64,000 bases of DNA, taken from positions 25,531 to 89,530 of the forward strand of contig CAXRDE010000003.1 of assembly GCA_964229355.1 (NCBI GenBank), given 5' to 3'. Position numbers and translations under genes: made by a program. Below, piece by piece: positions 15,432 to 24,278 of this stretch (position 1 is its first letter; every line of letters starts with the position of its first letter). This stretch comes from CAXRDE01 sp964229355 (GTDB lineage: Bacteria; Cyanobacteriota; Sericytochromatia; UBA7694). The notes beneath the pieces were generated by a model. The model did no database searches. It was given only the letters and a program-made list of their open reading frames with translations, and was not told the origin of the DNA.

Positions 15432-16149
15432 GGTATTTTCCTTCTGGACAAAGTCGTTGGTATTCACACATGGTACACCACGGGCCCTCTGATGTGTAAC
15501 GGGGATGGGGGATTCCCTGAATTTCTGCCTGCTGTTGCCCATGGTAAGCCGTTATTAAAGTACGAAAAAAATCTGTTTCTTCTTCAACGCGGTCTGCGGT
15601 AAGTATTCGTGCTTCACGGTGACCCGTCTGCAAATAATGAGCCGTGGCTCGTACTTCAGTGACCTCAGGAAAATACGCTTCACGCAACTGCCACACCAAC
15701 CAGGCATAAAAACGCAATTGCAAATGTATGGCATCGGTATCCCTGGGCTGCCCGGTCTTCCAATCCAGCACCCAACACACCTGATCTTGCACCACCAAAC
15801 GGTCAAATCGTCCCGTCAAGACGTAGGGTAAGCTCCATGCCTCTGGCAGGGGCACACAGCCTTCCCATTCACTGTAGGCAGCACTTACAGGAGGCTGTTC
15901 AAGCTCGGTCATGATCTGCGTGTAATGTTGCCATATCTCAGGATAGTGTGCCTGCAATTTTTGGACCACCACCAGTTCTGGAGACATGCCTTGCAAAAAA
16001 ACCGCATGCAAAGCCTGATGCACCTGACTCCCCTGCCGCCCGGCAGCCTGCGACCAGGACTGCTGCAAACGCAGCGGCGCTTGCGAAAGATAGTGACTTA
16101 AACGGGGACAGGTCCAAAAAGCCCACAGTTGAGAATAGCTTAAGAACAT
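15421..16149 (-). CDS. PD-(D/E)XK nuclease with iron-sulfur cluster, RecB/Cas4-like
   Basis: The 242-residue protein has the RecB-family nuclease core: His44 in QVHQALH, GRFDR (Asp116), LDWKTG (Asp129, Lys131) and a QLRFYAW helix. Cys14 and the C-terminal Cys225, Cys228 and Cys234 are spaced as in the 4Fe-4S clusters of Cas4 and AddB. Such enzymes degrade or resect DNA ends. No cas genes or CRISPR array occur in the window, so a repair role is more likely. It lies between the outer-membrane protein gene (one-base gap) and glyS. Confidence 0.85.
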   Translation of the reverse strand: MFLSYSQLWAFWTCPRLSHYLSQAPLRLQQSWSQAAGRQGSQVHQALHAVFLQGMSPELVVVQKLQAHYPEIWQHYTQIMTELEQPPVSAAYSEWEGCVPLPEAWSLPYVLTGRFDRLVVQDQVCWVLDWKTGQPRDTDAIHLQLRFYAWLVWQLREAYFPEVTEVRATAHYLQTGHREARILTADRVEEETDFFRTLITAYHGQQQAEIQGIPHPRYTSEGPWCTMCEYQRLCPEGKYHAQ

Positions 16150-16150
16150 G

Positions 16151-18073
16151 CTAAAAGCGATAAGCCAAACCCAGCTGCGCCAGCCCCAACCAACCCATGC
16201 CCTGGACCGGTAAACCCTGACCTGTGGGACTAATCCCTAACTGGGCATTCAAAATAAAGCCATCGATGGGGTTGAGTCCGCCTTCGAAATACACCAGCGA
16301 ACCCACACCGCCCAAACGTCCTCCTACGCCGGTGTAAAAAGCATCGTTAAAAAACTTTTGTACGCCCAGTTGAAAGGCCGGGGTACGTCCATTGTTTACA
16401 TACTCAAAACGAGACAGGGCGTATAAGCCAGGGAAGTTTTTTAACATCCCGTCAAAGCGGTAACGGGCGTTAAAAAGCACCGTTAAGGGCACCGTGGCTG
16501 TATAGTTGACGGCTGTTTCTTGCGTATCGTCCACCTGCAAAGTGGGCTGTACCTGAACCTGACCATTTTCGCTGCGCACCAAACGGCCCTCAAAAGGTCG
16601 CTCTGTACCGGGCCAAAGCACCAGCGGATTTTGAATTTGAAGTCCCAGACGCAAATAACGGTACAATAAGGCATCAATGCCCACATCAAGACCCATCCCC
16701 GCGCCAGAAGGTGTGGTTAACGTCCCCCGGTAGGCAATATCCTGAAACTCACTCAACAGGGTACTCTCAATGCTTTGCAAAGCCGTACTGGCCGCTTCCA
16801 CTTGCTGTTGGGCGGTATTTAATCCACTGGCCAATCTAACGCCATCGGCCACCAGCGTAGCGCCCTGCTCTGCGGCCGCCGTCAGGTTGTTTTGGCTCAA
16901 TTGTGTTTGCACCTGGTCAATGCCCTCATAAATCCCTTCGGCCTGCTCAATGACAGTGTTAACCTCTTGAACCGTACGCTCAAAGGTATTCAAAGTATTG
17001 TTTAGGGCAGGGGTGCGTTGGAGTCCGGTGACCTCTGTTAACGACAGTTTGCCAAATAAACCCGCCTGAGATTGAATGTTTAGCGTCTCCAAAGGCACAT
17101 TAAAGGGCATCATAAACAATTTGAGACGCGCCCCCAGCGCCACCTGCACATCTTCTGTTTCGTATACCGGATAAGCCCCTGAGACTCCAAGCGTTAAATG
17201 GGTATCTGCTGCCGCTTCAATATTGGCGCCACCACCAGGAAGGCTCGATAAAGCGCCCAGCACACTGCGAGAAGCCTGGGTGGTGCTATCCACAAGCCCG
17301 GTTAAGCGTCGGGCAGAGGGCAACAAAGCCTCGAGCTGGCTTTGCACCGACGTCAATTGATTACTTAAATTGGCCACTTGCGCGGGGGTATTGTTATTGG
17401 GGTTTTGCTGGAACTGTTGAAAGTCATTGAACAAACGGGAAATATCTTGGGAGAGAGTTGAAACCTGATTATTCACTTGCTGCGCATCCTGCGATAATTG
17501 CGAAAATCCAGAATCTGTGGCCAGGAGACCCGGTAGAGTGGTGGTCAGAGCACTGAGGTTATCGTTGAAAGCTTCTGAAAAGGTGGCGCTTAAATAACCC
17601 CGCGTATTGCTGCTTAAACTCATGCCCAGGGACAAGGGGCGCTCATTGATTTGCAAGCGTGCAAAGGGGGCCCCCCCAAACCCCAGTAGATTGACATCCA
17701 GATCATAATCCAAACGGGCAGGGGTTTCAAACTGGGTAAAGAGATTGTCGATACTGGCTTGCAAGGCCACGGTTCCGTTTTCAACACCCGTTTCTGCATC
17801 CAGCCCCTGAACCACTCGTTCAAAGGCACTGCCCAATACAGAACTGTCTCTAAACAAGCGATCGGTAGCTAAAGTACTGCCCACATCAAAGCGCAGCGAT
17901 GGAAACTGTAAGCGGCCTTCATCATAAAAATACAGGCTAGCAGGGTTTGGCTCACCCAACTGTTGACGCCAATCGGGATAGTCGGTAGAAATGTCCGCAA
18001 ACACAGGCGTCTGAACAGCGCCTAAAAGCAGCAAACTTAATGAAAAACGCGCAAAGGAAAGGGGTAATGGCAT
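16151..18073 (-). CDS. Predicted outer-membrane beta-barrel protein with long coiled-coil insert
   Basis: The 640-residue protein has a signal peptide (ending TPVFA). A first beta-rich portion is followed by a Gln/Asn-rich helical stretch at about residues 190-280 and another near 360-430, both heptad-like. A second beta-rich portion ends in LAQLGLAYRF. The terminal phenylalanine is the usual BAM recognition residue. I do not recognise a named family, though it resembles TraF-like predicted outer-membrane proteins. It starts a minus-strand operon with the nuclease, glyS and the glutaredoxin-like gene. Confidence 0.6.
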   Translation of the reverse strand: MPLPLSFARFSLSLLLLGAVQTPVFADISTDYPDWRQQLGEPNPASLYFYDEGRLQFPSLRFDVGSTLATDRLFRDSSVLGSAFERVVQGLDAETGVENGTVALQASIDNLFTQFETPARLDYDLDVNLLGFGGAPFARLQINERPLSLGMSLSSNTRGYLSATFSEAFNDNLSALTTTLPGLLATDSGFSQLSQDAQQVNNQVSTLSQDISRLFNDFQQFQQNPNNNTPAQVANLSNQLTSVQSQLEALLPSARRLTGLVDSTTQASRSVLGALSSLPGGGANIEAAADTHLTLGVSGAYPVYETEDVQVALGARLKLFMMPFNVPLETLNIQSQAGLFGKLSLTEVTGLQRTPALNNTLNTFERTVQEVNTVIEQAEGIYEGIDQVQTQLSQNNLTAAAEQGATLVADGVRLASGLNTAQQQVEAASTALQSIESTLLSEFQDIAYRGTLTTPSGAGMGLDVGIDALLYRYLRLGLQIQNPLVLWPGTERPFEGRLVRSENGQVQVQPTLQVDDTQETAVNYTATVPLTVLFNARYRFDGMLKNFPGLYALSRFEYVNNGRTPAFQLGVQKFFNDAFYTGVGGRLGGVGSLVYFEGGLNPIDGFILNAQLGISPTGQGLPVQGMGWLGLAQLGLAYRF

Positions 18074-18125
18074 CTTGAAAACATCCTCTTGATGACGGGG
18101 CTTTCTCTATGATACCGCAGAGTGG

Positions 18126-18527
18126 TTAATGCTGATGGTAGCGCTGGTGCAGCTTCATATTATAGACATGGGCCGCGACAATACTTAACGCACCGACAAT
18201 GGCAAGGGCGGGTTCGTAAGCTTCCCAGGCACGACTCAGACCAATGCATAAAATCCCTAAGACCAATACAGGAAAAGCCTGTTTCTGACCGTGGTGTCGT
18301 GCACCACTCGCCACGCTGTAGGTAGCCAGGACCACCGAAAAGACGAGAAATACCGTTTCTAAACCTTCATTCATCAGAAAGCCCAGACCAAACAGCGGTA
18401 AAATCGCCAGTAGAATAGGCTGCAGGGCACAGTGTAAAGCACAGGCAAAAGAAAGGGTTGCGCCGAGTTTATCCCACGCCAGGGAGAGATGCTGTGATTG
18501 AATCGGGAAACGGTATTGAATGGACAT
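18126..18527 (-). CDS. MerC-domain membrane protein
   Basis: The 133-residue protein has four hydrophobic segments. The motif CALHC (Cys29, Cys33) in the first helix is characteristic of MerC mercury-transport family proteins. Many chromosomal MerC-domain proteins are not linked to mercury resistance, and no mer genes are nearby. Metal or organic solute transport is therefore only a guess. The C terminus is His-rich (HQRYHQH). Confidence 0.8.
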   Translation of the reverse strand: MSIQYRFPIQSQHLSLAWDKLGATLSFACALHCALQPILLAILPLFGLGFLMNEGLETVFLVFSVVLATYSVASGARHHGQKQAFPVLVLGILCIGLSRAWEAYEPALAIVGALSIVAAHVYNMKLHQRYHQH

Positions 18528-18685
18528 GGCTCAATGATAACGTGAAAAGCATTTAAACGCAAATGGGTTGCATTAAAAATTTTTACGTTTTTTTTATCTC
18601 GCTTTGACAACTTACGATCCCCCTTTCTTTTAAACTTAAATTATTAATATAGACCACGCCTAACCATCGTGAAATGAGGTACTCC

Positions 18686-19681
18686 ATGCTTTACCTTGAT
18701 CATTTGCTGCAATTAGCGGATCACCAGGAAACCCCTGCGGTTTCTTTATTTTTACCTACCCACGCCGCTATGGCCCATGACCAGGATAAGAACCACCTCA
18801 AAAAAGCGCTGGATCAGGCCAGAGTCTGTCTCGTAGAGCACCTCTCTGAGACAGAAATCAAAGATTTTCTGCAGCCCGTGGAGCAATTGTTTAAGGATGC
18901 GTCCTTCTGGAAGAACCTCCGCCATGGGCTTGCGATTTACCGTGGACCAGACTTTTTAAAATGGATTCGCACCCCCTACCCCTTACCCTATCGCGTGGTG
19001 GTCAATAGCCACTTTCATGTGTTGCCACTCATTCCTTATTTTGAGCAATGTCAGCGTATTTTCGTGTTGGACTTGACCGTTGATACACCGACCCTTTACG
19101 AAGCCAATGCTTTTTATATGCAACCCGTGTCTCTCCCCCATGCTTTGCCATCTTTAAGCCATACCGAAGATTTTCAAGAGCTGTGCAAAACCCTAACCCC
19201 CTTCTTGCAGAAACAGAATAGCCCTTTAATTTTAGCGGGTTCTTCAGAAGATTTCCGTCATTTTTTAGCACACTGCCACTATCCGCAACATGCCCACCTC
19301 CCTTTTACAACACCTCAGGGAGGCTGGAAAAACCCTCAGTTGGCGCTGCACACCGCCTTGCAAGCTCAATTGCAAAGCATTTTAGACGATATTCGTCAGT
19401 ACGCACTAGAAGAACTCAGACAACAACAAAACACGGCCACGACCCTGAGTAACATGCGAGAAGTGGCCAATGCCGCCTACAATAGCCGGATTGCAGCACT
19501 CTTTGTACGGCCCTTTCCAGAGGAAACCGAAACCGTTCTTACCGAACAAAACCTTGCAGTGGGCCAGGAACTGGTGAACCTGGCCGCTACTCACACGGTT
19601 TTGAATGGCGGTAAGGTGTATACCCTTCCCCAGGATACGTTGAACGCCCAAACTCCTGTGGCGGCAATTCTTCGGTACTAG
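18686..19681 (+). CDS. baeRF family protein (bacterial archaeo-eukaryotic release-factor fold)
   Basis: The protein has 331 residues. The opening LxxLADHQETPAVSLFLPTH, with RVCLVEHL further on, and the C-terminal NLAAxHxVLNGGKVYTL segment fit the bacterial relatives of eRF1/Pelota (baeRF families). These may act at ribosomes or in nucleic-acid stress responses, but their function is not established. I start it at 18686 because GAGGT lies five bases upstream; the ATG at 18674 overlaps that site. A TTGACA hexamer at 18604-18609 with TTTTAA 18 bases on could be its promoter. Confidence 0.7.
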   Translation: MLYLDHLLQLADHQETPAVSLFLPTHAAMAHDQDKNHLKKALDQARVCLVEHLSETEIKDFLQPVEQLFKDASFWKNLRHGLAIYRGPDFLKWIRTPYPLPYRVVVNSHFHVLPLIPYFEQCQRIFVLDLTVDTPTLYEANAFYMQPVSLPHALPSLSHTEDFQELCKTLTPFLQKQNSPLILAGSSEDFRHFLAHCHYPQHAHLPFTTPQGGWKNPQLALHTALQAQLQSILDDIRQYALEELRQQQNTATTLSNMREVANAAYNSRIAALFVRPFPEETETVLTEQNLAVGQELVNLAATHTVLNGGKVYTLPQDTLNAQTPVAAILRY

Positions 19682-19690
19682 ACTTATCTG

Positions 19691-19719
19691 TTCACGGTTT
19701 GTGCACAGATTGCTATACT
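19691..19719 (+). promoter_or_regulatory. Extended -10 promoter for a leaderless transcript
   Basis: TTCACG (19691-19696), a 17-base spacer and TGCTATACT with TATACT at 19714-19719 form a good sigma-70-type promoter. Transcription would begin at about 19726-19727, exactly at the ATG of the amidotransferase gene, and no Shine-Dalgarno sequence is seen. Confidence 0.6.
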
Positions 19720-19726
19720 GATAGAC

Positions 19727-20449
19727 ATGAAAACCCTTTATCTCATCGATATTCTAGACGATCCCGACCATCATTTTGAACAGGTCTTTCAGCGTTTTTT
19801 AGACACTGAAGAACTGTCTATTCCTTATTATCGTGTTGACGGACTGCACCCTAAAACCCATTACACCCGCGTCTTAGAAAGCCAACCCACAGGGGTTATT
19901 ATTTCAGGCTCACTCCAATCCGTCTACGACCGTGCCCCCTGGATGTTGGCCCTTGAGGAATTTATTCGCGAATGCCATCGTCAGGATATCCCCGTGCTGG
20001 GTCTGTGCTTTGGACACCAGATCATTGCTTCGGCCATGGGCGGAACCGTGGAAACCTTAAGAAGTTGGGAGTTTGGTGTGCACCCTGTCTTTTTGCAGCA
20101 CACTGCAAAAACCCACCCCTGGCTCAAAAACATCCCTCCCCAATTCGACACCATCCAGGTGCACCAGGATCATGTGAGTCAGCTTCCGCCAAAGGCCCAA
20201 AGTCTGGCAGCCTCTGAAAAAACACCCCACCAGATTTTCGCCCTGGACCGTTTGATGGGCGTTCAATTTCACCCGGAGTACACCGTCGACATGCTGCACA
20301 CCATCATTCGCAAGCGCCATCAAAAGTTTGTTGACAAAGGCCCCTTTACCTCTGATGTGCACCTGCAAGCCGTGGCACAACACTGGACATTACCCGAAAC
20401 GCCACGGCAAATCTTGAAAAACTTTTTATTGGAACTGATCTCCCCATGA
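19727..20449 (+). CDS. Class I glutamine amidotransferase domain protein
   Basis: The 240-residue protein is a stand-alone class I glutaminase domain: nucleophile Cys94 in GLCFGHQ and the His182/Glu184 pair in FHPEY. Relatives include GMP synthase-like amidotransferases and gamma-glutamyl peptidases. No partner synthase domain is present, so the acceptor is unknown. The mRNA is probably leaderless. The stop overlaps the moaD start (ATGA at 20446-20449). Confidence 0.85.
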   Translation: MKTLYLIDILDDPDHHFEQVFQRFLDTEELSIPYYRVDGLHPKTHYTRVLESQPTGVIISGSLQSVYDRAPWMLALEEFIRECHRQDIPVLGLCFGHQIIASAMGGTVETLRSWEFGVHPVFLQHTAKTHPWLKNIPPQFDTIQVHQDHVSQLPPKAQSLAASEKTPHQIFALDRLMGVQFHPEYTVDMLHTIIRKRHQKFVDKGPFTSDVHLQAVAQHWTLPETPRQILKNFLLELISP

Positions 20450-20688
20450 TTCAAATTCTTACCTTTGCCCAACTCAAAGAACAGCTTCAAACCCCCTGCT
20501 GGCAGAGCCCCTTCAAGCACAGCACTCTGGCGCAGTTACAGCAGCAGTTAATACGCGACTTTCCTGAAGCGAAAGCCGTTATTGAGAGCAGTCGCTTTGC
20601 CGTCAATCAAAACTATGCCGAAAACCTGAATATGACAGTGGGATCCCAGGATGAAATCGCCCTCATTCCCCCGGTCAGCGGAGGATAA
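20446..20688 (+). CDS. moaD: MoaD/ThiS sulfur-carrier protein, small subunit of molybdopterin synthase
   Basis: The 80-residue ubiquitin-like protein ends in VSGG. The terminal Gly-Gly becomes thiocarboxylated to donate sulfur for molybdopterin. It lies directly before moaE, which supports the MoaD rather than ThiS assignment. No other molybdenum cofactor gene is in the window. Confidence 0.9.
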   Translation: MIQILTFAQLKEQLQTPCWQSPFKHSTLAQLQQQLIRDFPEAKAVIESSRFAVNQNYAENLNMTVGSQDEIALIPPVSGG

Positions 20689-20689
20689 C

Positions 20690-21112
20690 ATGACAACACG
20701 TGTGGATATATGGGAGCGCCCGCTGTCGCTTGATTACGTCATGGATCAGGTATCTGCTCCCCATGTGGGTGCCATTTCTACGTTTTCAGGTATTGTACGC
20801 AACCATAATTTAGGTAAAGCGGTCCGCTACTTGGAATACGAATGCTATGCACCTATGGCAAAAAAAGAGATGGAAATCCTTCGCGAACAGGCCCTGCAAC
20901 AATGGCAACTGCATGACATAGCCATGGTCCATCGGGTGGGACGTTTGGACATTGGCGAGTCGGCCATTGTGATTGCGGTAGCCAGCGCTCACCGCGAAGA
21001 CGGTCTGGCAGCCTTAAAGTACACCATTGACACCCTCAAAGCCACCGTTCCAATTTGGAAAAAGGAATACTGGGAAGATGGTTCAATGTGGCTAGAGAAT
21101 TGCTGTGGCTAA
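20690..21112 (+). CDS. moaE: Molybdopterin synthase catalytic subunit
   Basis: The 140-residue enzyme combines with MoaD to convert precursor Z to molybdopterin. GAISTFSGIVRNHN, LEYECYAPMAKKEM, HRVGRLDIGE and the catalytic lysines in TLKATVPIWKKEYWEDG (Lys117, Lys124) are typical. The start at 20690 follows GGAGG by five bases, one base after the moaD stop. Its 3' end overlaps the convergent mtaB gene by 21 bases. Confidence 0.95.
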   Translation: MTTRVDIWERPLSLDYVMDQVSAPHVGAISTFSGIVRNHNLGKAVRYLEYECYAPMAKKEMEILREQALQQWQLHDIAMVHRVGRLDIGESAIVIAVASAHREDGLAALKYTIDTLKATVPIWKKEYWEDGSMWLENCCG

Positions 21113-22399
21113 GGCCACTTCCTGCTCTGGATCCACCGCCGTCACCCGCACGGAAACCAACTGATTGCGGGTTAGCGCCTCTGCTCCCGCCTCGGGGTGT
21201 ACATGAACACGCAGATAGTGGGGAGTGTAGCCTTTGACTACCCCCTCGCGGCTAATGGTTTCCACCAAGAGCTCTACCTCTTGATCCACCCACTGATTCA
21301 TCCACTCGGTCTTTAAGCGGTGATCCAGTTGTAACATCTGCTGAACCCTTTGATTTTTAGTCTCTGCATCAATATGGTCTTTCATAAACGCAGCACGGGT
21401 TCCAGGGCGTATAGAAAAGGGGAAGACGTGGATTTTATGAACCCCCAGCGCCTCCATCAGGGAATAAGAGGCCTCAAAATCCGCCTCACTTTCACCCGCA
21501 AAGCCCACAATCATGTCCGTGGTCAAGGAAATATGAGGAATGGCAGCTTTTAAGCGCTGAATGGTATCCAGAATGGCTTGTCGGGTATCGCGGCGACGCA
21601 TACGCTCCAAGACCGTATCGGAGCCACTCTGAATGGGCAGATGCAAATAAGGCGTAATCCGCGGAGAATCTTTGAGGGCCGCAATCATGGCTTCGCTGAT
21701 TTCGTGGGGATCAATCGAACTTAAACGTACCCGATGGATCTCTGTTTCTTGATTAATGCGGTGTAATAAACGGTCCAGCCCATGCTCGCCGTGTTCATGA
21801 CCGTAGGCCCCCAGATGGACACCCGTTAAAATCGCCTCTTTATAACCCAACTCATGGGCTGCCTGCAAACGACGGATGACTTCGTCTTCGGGCAAACTTC
21901 TCACGGTCCCGCGGCGGGAGGGAATAATACAAAAAGCGCAGGACTCAAAACAGCCGTCGGTGATTTTTAAATTCAGCCGCGTGGTTTTAGACTCACTCAC
22001 CGGGGGAAAGTAATAGTCAAACTGAGGGTGGGGGGCTTCGCCTAAAAATTGCTGTAGTTGCTCCACCAGATTGTCTTTGTGTAAATTGGGCACAAAGAGA
22101 TCGGCCACTTCTTGCATGCCAGGATGTCGTTCCAAAGCGCGTCCAGCACAGCCCGTCACCACAATCTTTGCTTCAGGATTCCGGCGCTTGGCCTGGCGCA
22201 CCATTTGTCTGGATTGACGTTCTGCTTCCAGGGTGACCGCACAGGTGTTCACAATATAGATATCGGCAGGCTGGCGAAAATCCACAAGGGTCCAACCACT
22301 TTCCAAACTGTGTTGGCGGTAGGTGGACTCTTCGGCCTGATTGACACGGCATCCTAAAGATAAAAAAGCAACGGTACGGGGGGGAGAGAGTGTTTTCAT
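21092..22399 (-). CDS. mtaB: tRNA t6A37 methylthiotransferase MtaB
   Basis: The 435-residue radical-SAM enzyme adds the methylthio group to N6-threonylcarbamoyladenosine at tRNA position 37. The N-terminal domain supplies three cluster cysteines (Cys17, Cys53, Cys84). The radical-SAM motif is Cys150-x3-Cys154-x2-Cys157 (CFESCAFC), followed by SRRGxxRS. A C-terminal TRAM-like domain spans about residues 370-435. The MtaB subgroup is assigned from length and the VAFLSLGCRVNQAE start. Confidence 0.93.
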   Translation of the reverse strand: MKTLSPPRTVAFLSLGCRVNQAEESTYRQHSLESGWTLVDFRQPADIYIVNTCAVTLEAERQSRQMVRQAKRRNPEAKIVVTGCAGRALERHPGMQEVADLFVPNLHKDNLVEQLQQFLGEAPHPQFDYYFPPVSESKTTRLNLKITDGCFESCAFCIIPSRRGTVRSLPEDEVIRRLQAAHELGYKEAILTGVHLGAYGHEHGEHGLDRLLHRINQETEIHRVRLSSIDPHEISEAMIAALKDSPRITPYLHLPIQSGSDTVLERMRRRDTRQAILDTIQRLKAAIPHISLTTDMIVGFAGESEADFEASYSLMEALGVHKIHVFPFSIRPGTRAAFMKDHIDAETKNQRVQQMLQLDHRLKTEWMNQWVDQEVELLVETISREGVVKGYTPHYLRVHVHPEAGAEALTRNQLVSVRVTAVDPEQEVALATAIL

Positions 22400-22440
22400 G
22401 CCCCCTATTTTAACACCCTCACCCGTTGGATTGCACCTGA

Positions 22441-23289
22441 TTAGAAATCTTTAATTTCAAAGTCCAGATTGGGCAATTTTTCTTTAAAGTCTTCCAGGTT
22501 CACTTTATTCTTCTCTTTGCCTTCCACCTCAGGGCGTTCAAAGGCCCTGGCATAAATGCGGGTGGTCAGTTCAGAGTTTGGCCCCAGGTTACGGGGACCG
22601 CTGCTCCAGCGTAGCGCCAGGTTTTCAATTTGAGCATCGTCGTAGCCCAGCTCCACCGCTTTTAAGGCCACCTGGTAAAAGCGAGCGTGGTATTGAAGCG
22701 CCTGACGGGTGTCCCTGGCAATTTTAATCCACTTGGGAATAACGGCCACGCCAGGAGCCAAAGCTTGTGCCTGAGAAAAACTCGCCACAGCCTGTGCTGC
22801 GAGCTTATCAGTGTTTTGTAGTGCGCGAATGCGCAGACCAATATGGGCATATTCAGGGCCATACTTAATCAAATCTTGAGGAAGCAGGCGCTCAGAGATA
22901 ACGCCTTTTTGCTTCACTTTTAACACCGAGCTCTCGACGTCATAATCGCTGCTAATTTCGTTGATCGCCGTGAAGCGGGCACGCACAATCTGATACTGCT
23001 GAATGCCTTTTGAAAGGAATTGGCTGGCACGCTCGTTACCCACAGAGTAAGAAGTCCGTGATAAGGGATACTTGGCTTTAAGCCGCTGTTGCTTTTCAGC
23101 TTCTTCCTGACGCTCCGCTTCGGTAGGAGCTGGCGCTTCTTCCAGCGCATCTAAACTACTTTGACCGTAGATCCCGGTTTTACCCAGCTTCTTTTCCTGG
23201 GCCAGACCGGCCTGTGCAAAAATCGAGGCCGCCAAAAAACTGGTTCCTAAAACGCCCAATACACAGCGATTTAAGTGACGATGTACCAT
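22441..23289 (-). CDS. Exported protein of unknown function, helical
   Basis: The protein has 282 residues with a signal peptide ending near AGLAQ. A charged Glu/Gln-rich segment at about residues 50-75 is followed by mostly helical sequence. Alternating small and aromatic residues such as AVASFSQAQALAP suggest degenerate TPR-like repeats. I do not recognise a family. The ATG at 23289 with GGAG 11 bases upstream gives the best signal peptide. It lies 39 bases after the stop of the metallo-hydrolase gene at 23329-24153 and before mtaB. Confidence 0.6.
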   Translation of the reverse strand: MVHRHLNRCVLGVLGTSFLAASIFAQAGLAQEKKLGKTGIYGQSSLDALEEAPAPTEAERQEEAEKQQRLKAKYPLSRTSYSVGNERASQFLSKGIQQYQIVRARFTAINEISSDYDVESSVLKVKQKGVISERLLPQDLIKYGPEYAHIGLRIRALQNTDKLAAQAVASFSQAQALAPGVAVIPKWIKIARDTRQALQYHARFYQVALKAVELGYDDAQIENLALRWSSGPRNLGPNSELTTRIYARAFERPEVEGKEKNKVNLEDFKEKLPNLDFEIKDF

Positions 23290-23328
23290 AATCTTACTTA
23301 CTCCTATCGCTCCCATCATACCCAAAAT

Positions 23329-24153
23329 TTAAGGGGACGGCAACTGATCTAAATTCAACTGTAAACCCTCTCGGGCCAAATAACTCGCCGCAAAAATTTG
23401 CTGAGCTTCAGCTTCCATCTGCGCCAACATACCATCATGATGAGAGGGATCATGATGATACAGCATCACTTGCTTGACATGGGCCTGTCGGGCCAGGTGC
23501 GCCGCAGTCAGGTGGGTGCTGTGCCCCCAGCCTTTTTTTTGCAATAACTCATCGGGGGTATATTGGGCATCAAAAATCAACAGGTCGGCCCCCTGAGCAA
23601 ACGCTACCAAATGTTCAGGAATTTGGTCATGGGTGTACTCCATGTCGGTGGCAAACACCAGGGTTTTACCCCCTTCTTCGATACGGAACCCTAAAACGCC
23701 ACCTGGGTGATGAAAACGCGCAGTGGTAAGGGTGGCTCCAGCAATCTGAAAAGTAGTTTCATCCAGCTCACGGTAGTCCAGGGTCGCTTGCATGGCATCC
23801 AGCGTCACCGGAAAAAAGGGAGCCTTCATTTGTTGCGCCAAAATATCCTTGAGACGATAGTCGGGGTGTCTGGGCCCATAAATAGAAAGATGGTGTTGGG
23901 CCAAATAAGCGGGTGCAAAAAAGGGAAAGCCCTGAATATGATCCCAGTGGGCGTGAGAGAGCAATACATGGAAGTGTGTGGCCTGTGCAGAGCAATGCTC
24001 ACCAAAGCGCGCTAAACCCGTGCCCGCATCGAGCAGTAGCTGCGTCTGATCTGATAAGGTCACCTGTACGCATGATGTATTGCCCCCCACTTGAATCGTC
24101 TCAGCACTCGATACTGGTGCCGAGCCGCGCACGCCCCAAAACTTAACCCGCAA
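23329..24153 (-). CDS. Metallo-beta-lactamase-fold hydrolase, phosphodiesterase-like (paralogue 2)
   Basis: The 274-residue protein begins MRVKFWGVRGSAP, the signature of a widespread MBL subgroup related to PhnP/RNase Z-type phosphodiesterases. Metal ligands are in SH67-A-H69-W-D71-H72, and later HHPGGVLGF, FATDME and FDAQYTPDE complete the site. It is predicted to hydrolyse a phosphodiester, possibly a cyclic nucleotide, but the substrate is unknown. It is a close homologue of the next upstream gene, so the two arose by tandem duplication. Confidence 0.85.
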   Translation of the reverse strand: MRVKFWGVRGSAPVSSAETIQVGGNTSCVQVTLSDQTQLLLDAGTGLARFGEHCSAQATHFHVLLSHAHWDHIQGFPFFAPAYLAQHHLSIYGPRHPDYRLKDILAQQMKAPFFPVTLDAMQATLDYRELDETTFQIAGATLTTARFHHPGGVLGFRIEEGGKTLVFATDMEYTHDQIPEHLVAFAQGADLLIFDAQYTPDELLQKKGWGHSTHLTAAHLARQAHVKQVMLYHHDPSHHDGMLAQMEAEAQQIFAASYLAREGLQLNLDQLPSP

Positions 24154-24278
24154 AAAACCGCTCCTTGTTTAGCCATACTTTGACAATATTTCAGCCATAT
24201 TATTGCCTCTCATTGAAGCACATCCAGCTTGATATTGGATGTGTCCCCTGACATACTCCACGCTATCGGGGGCAATTT

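Noticed and set aside
15421..16149. Cas4-like nuclease as a sign of a CRISPR system
   Set aside because: The iron-sulfur PD-(D/E)XK layout fits Cas4, but it also fits general RecB-family repair nucleases. No cas genes and no spaced direct repeats occur anywhere in the window.
18126..18527. Mercury resistance locus from the MerC-like gene
   Set aside because: No merA, merR, merT or merP gene is nearby, and chromosomal MerC-domain proteins are common without mercury resistance.
24220..24242. Hairpin ACATCCA/TGGATGT between the two metallo-hydrolase genes as a terminator
   Set aside because: The stem is seven base pairs with no T-tract on either side in the right place, so it is not reported as a terminator.
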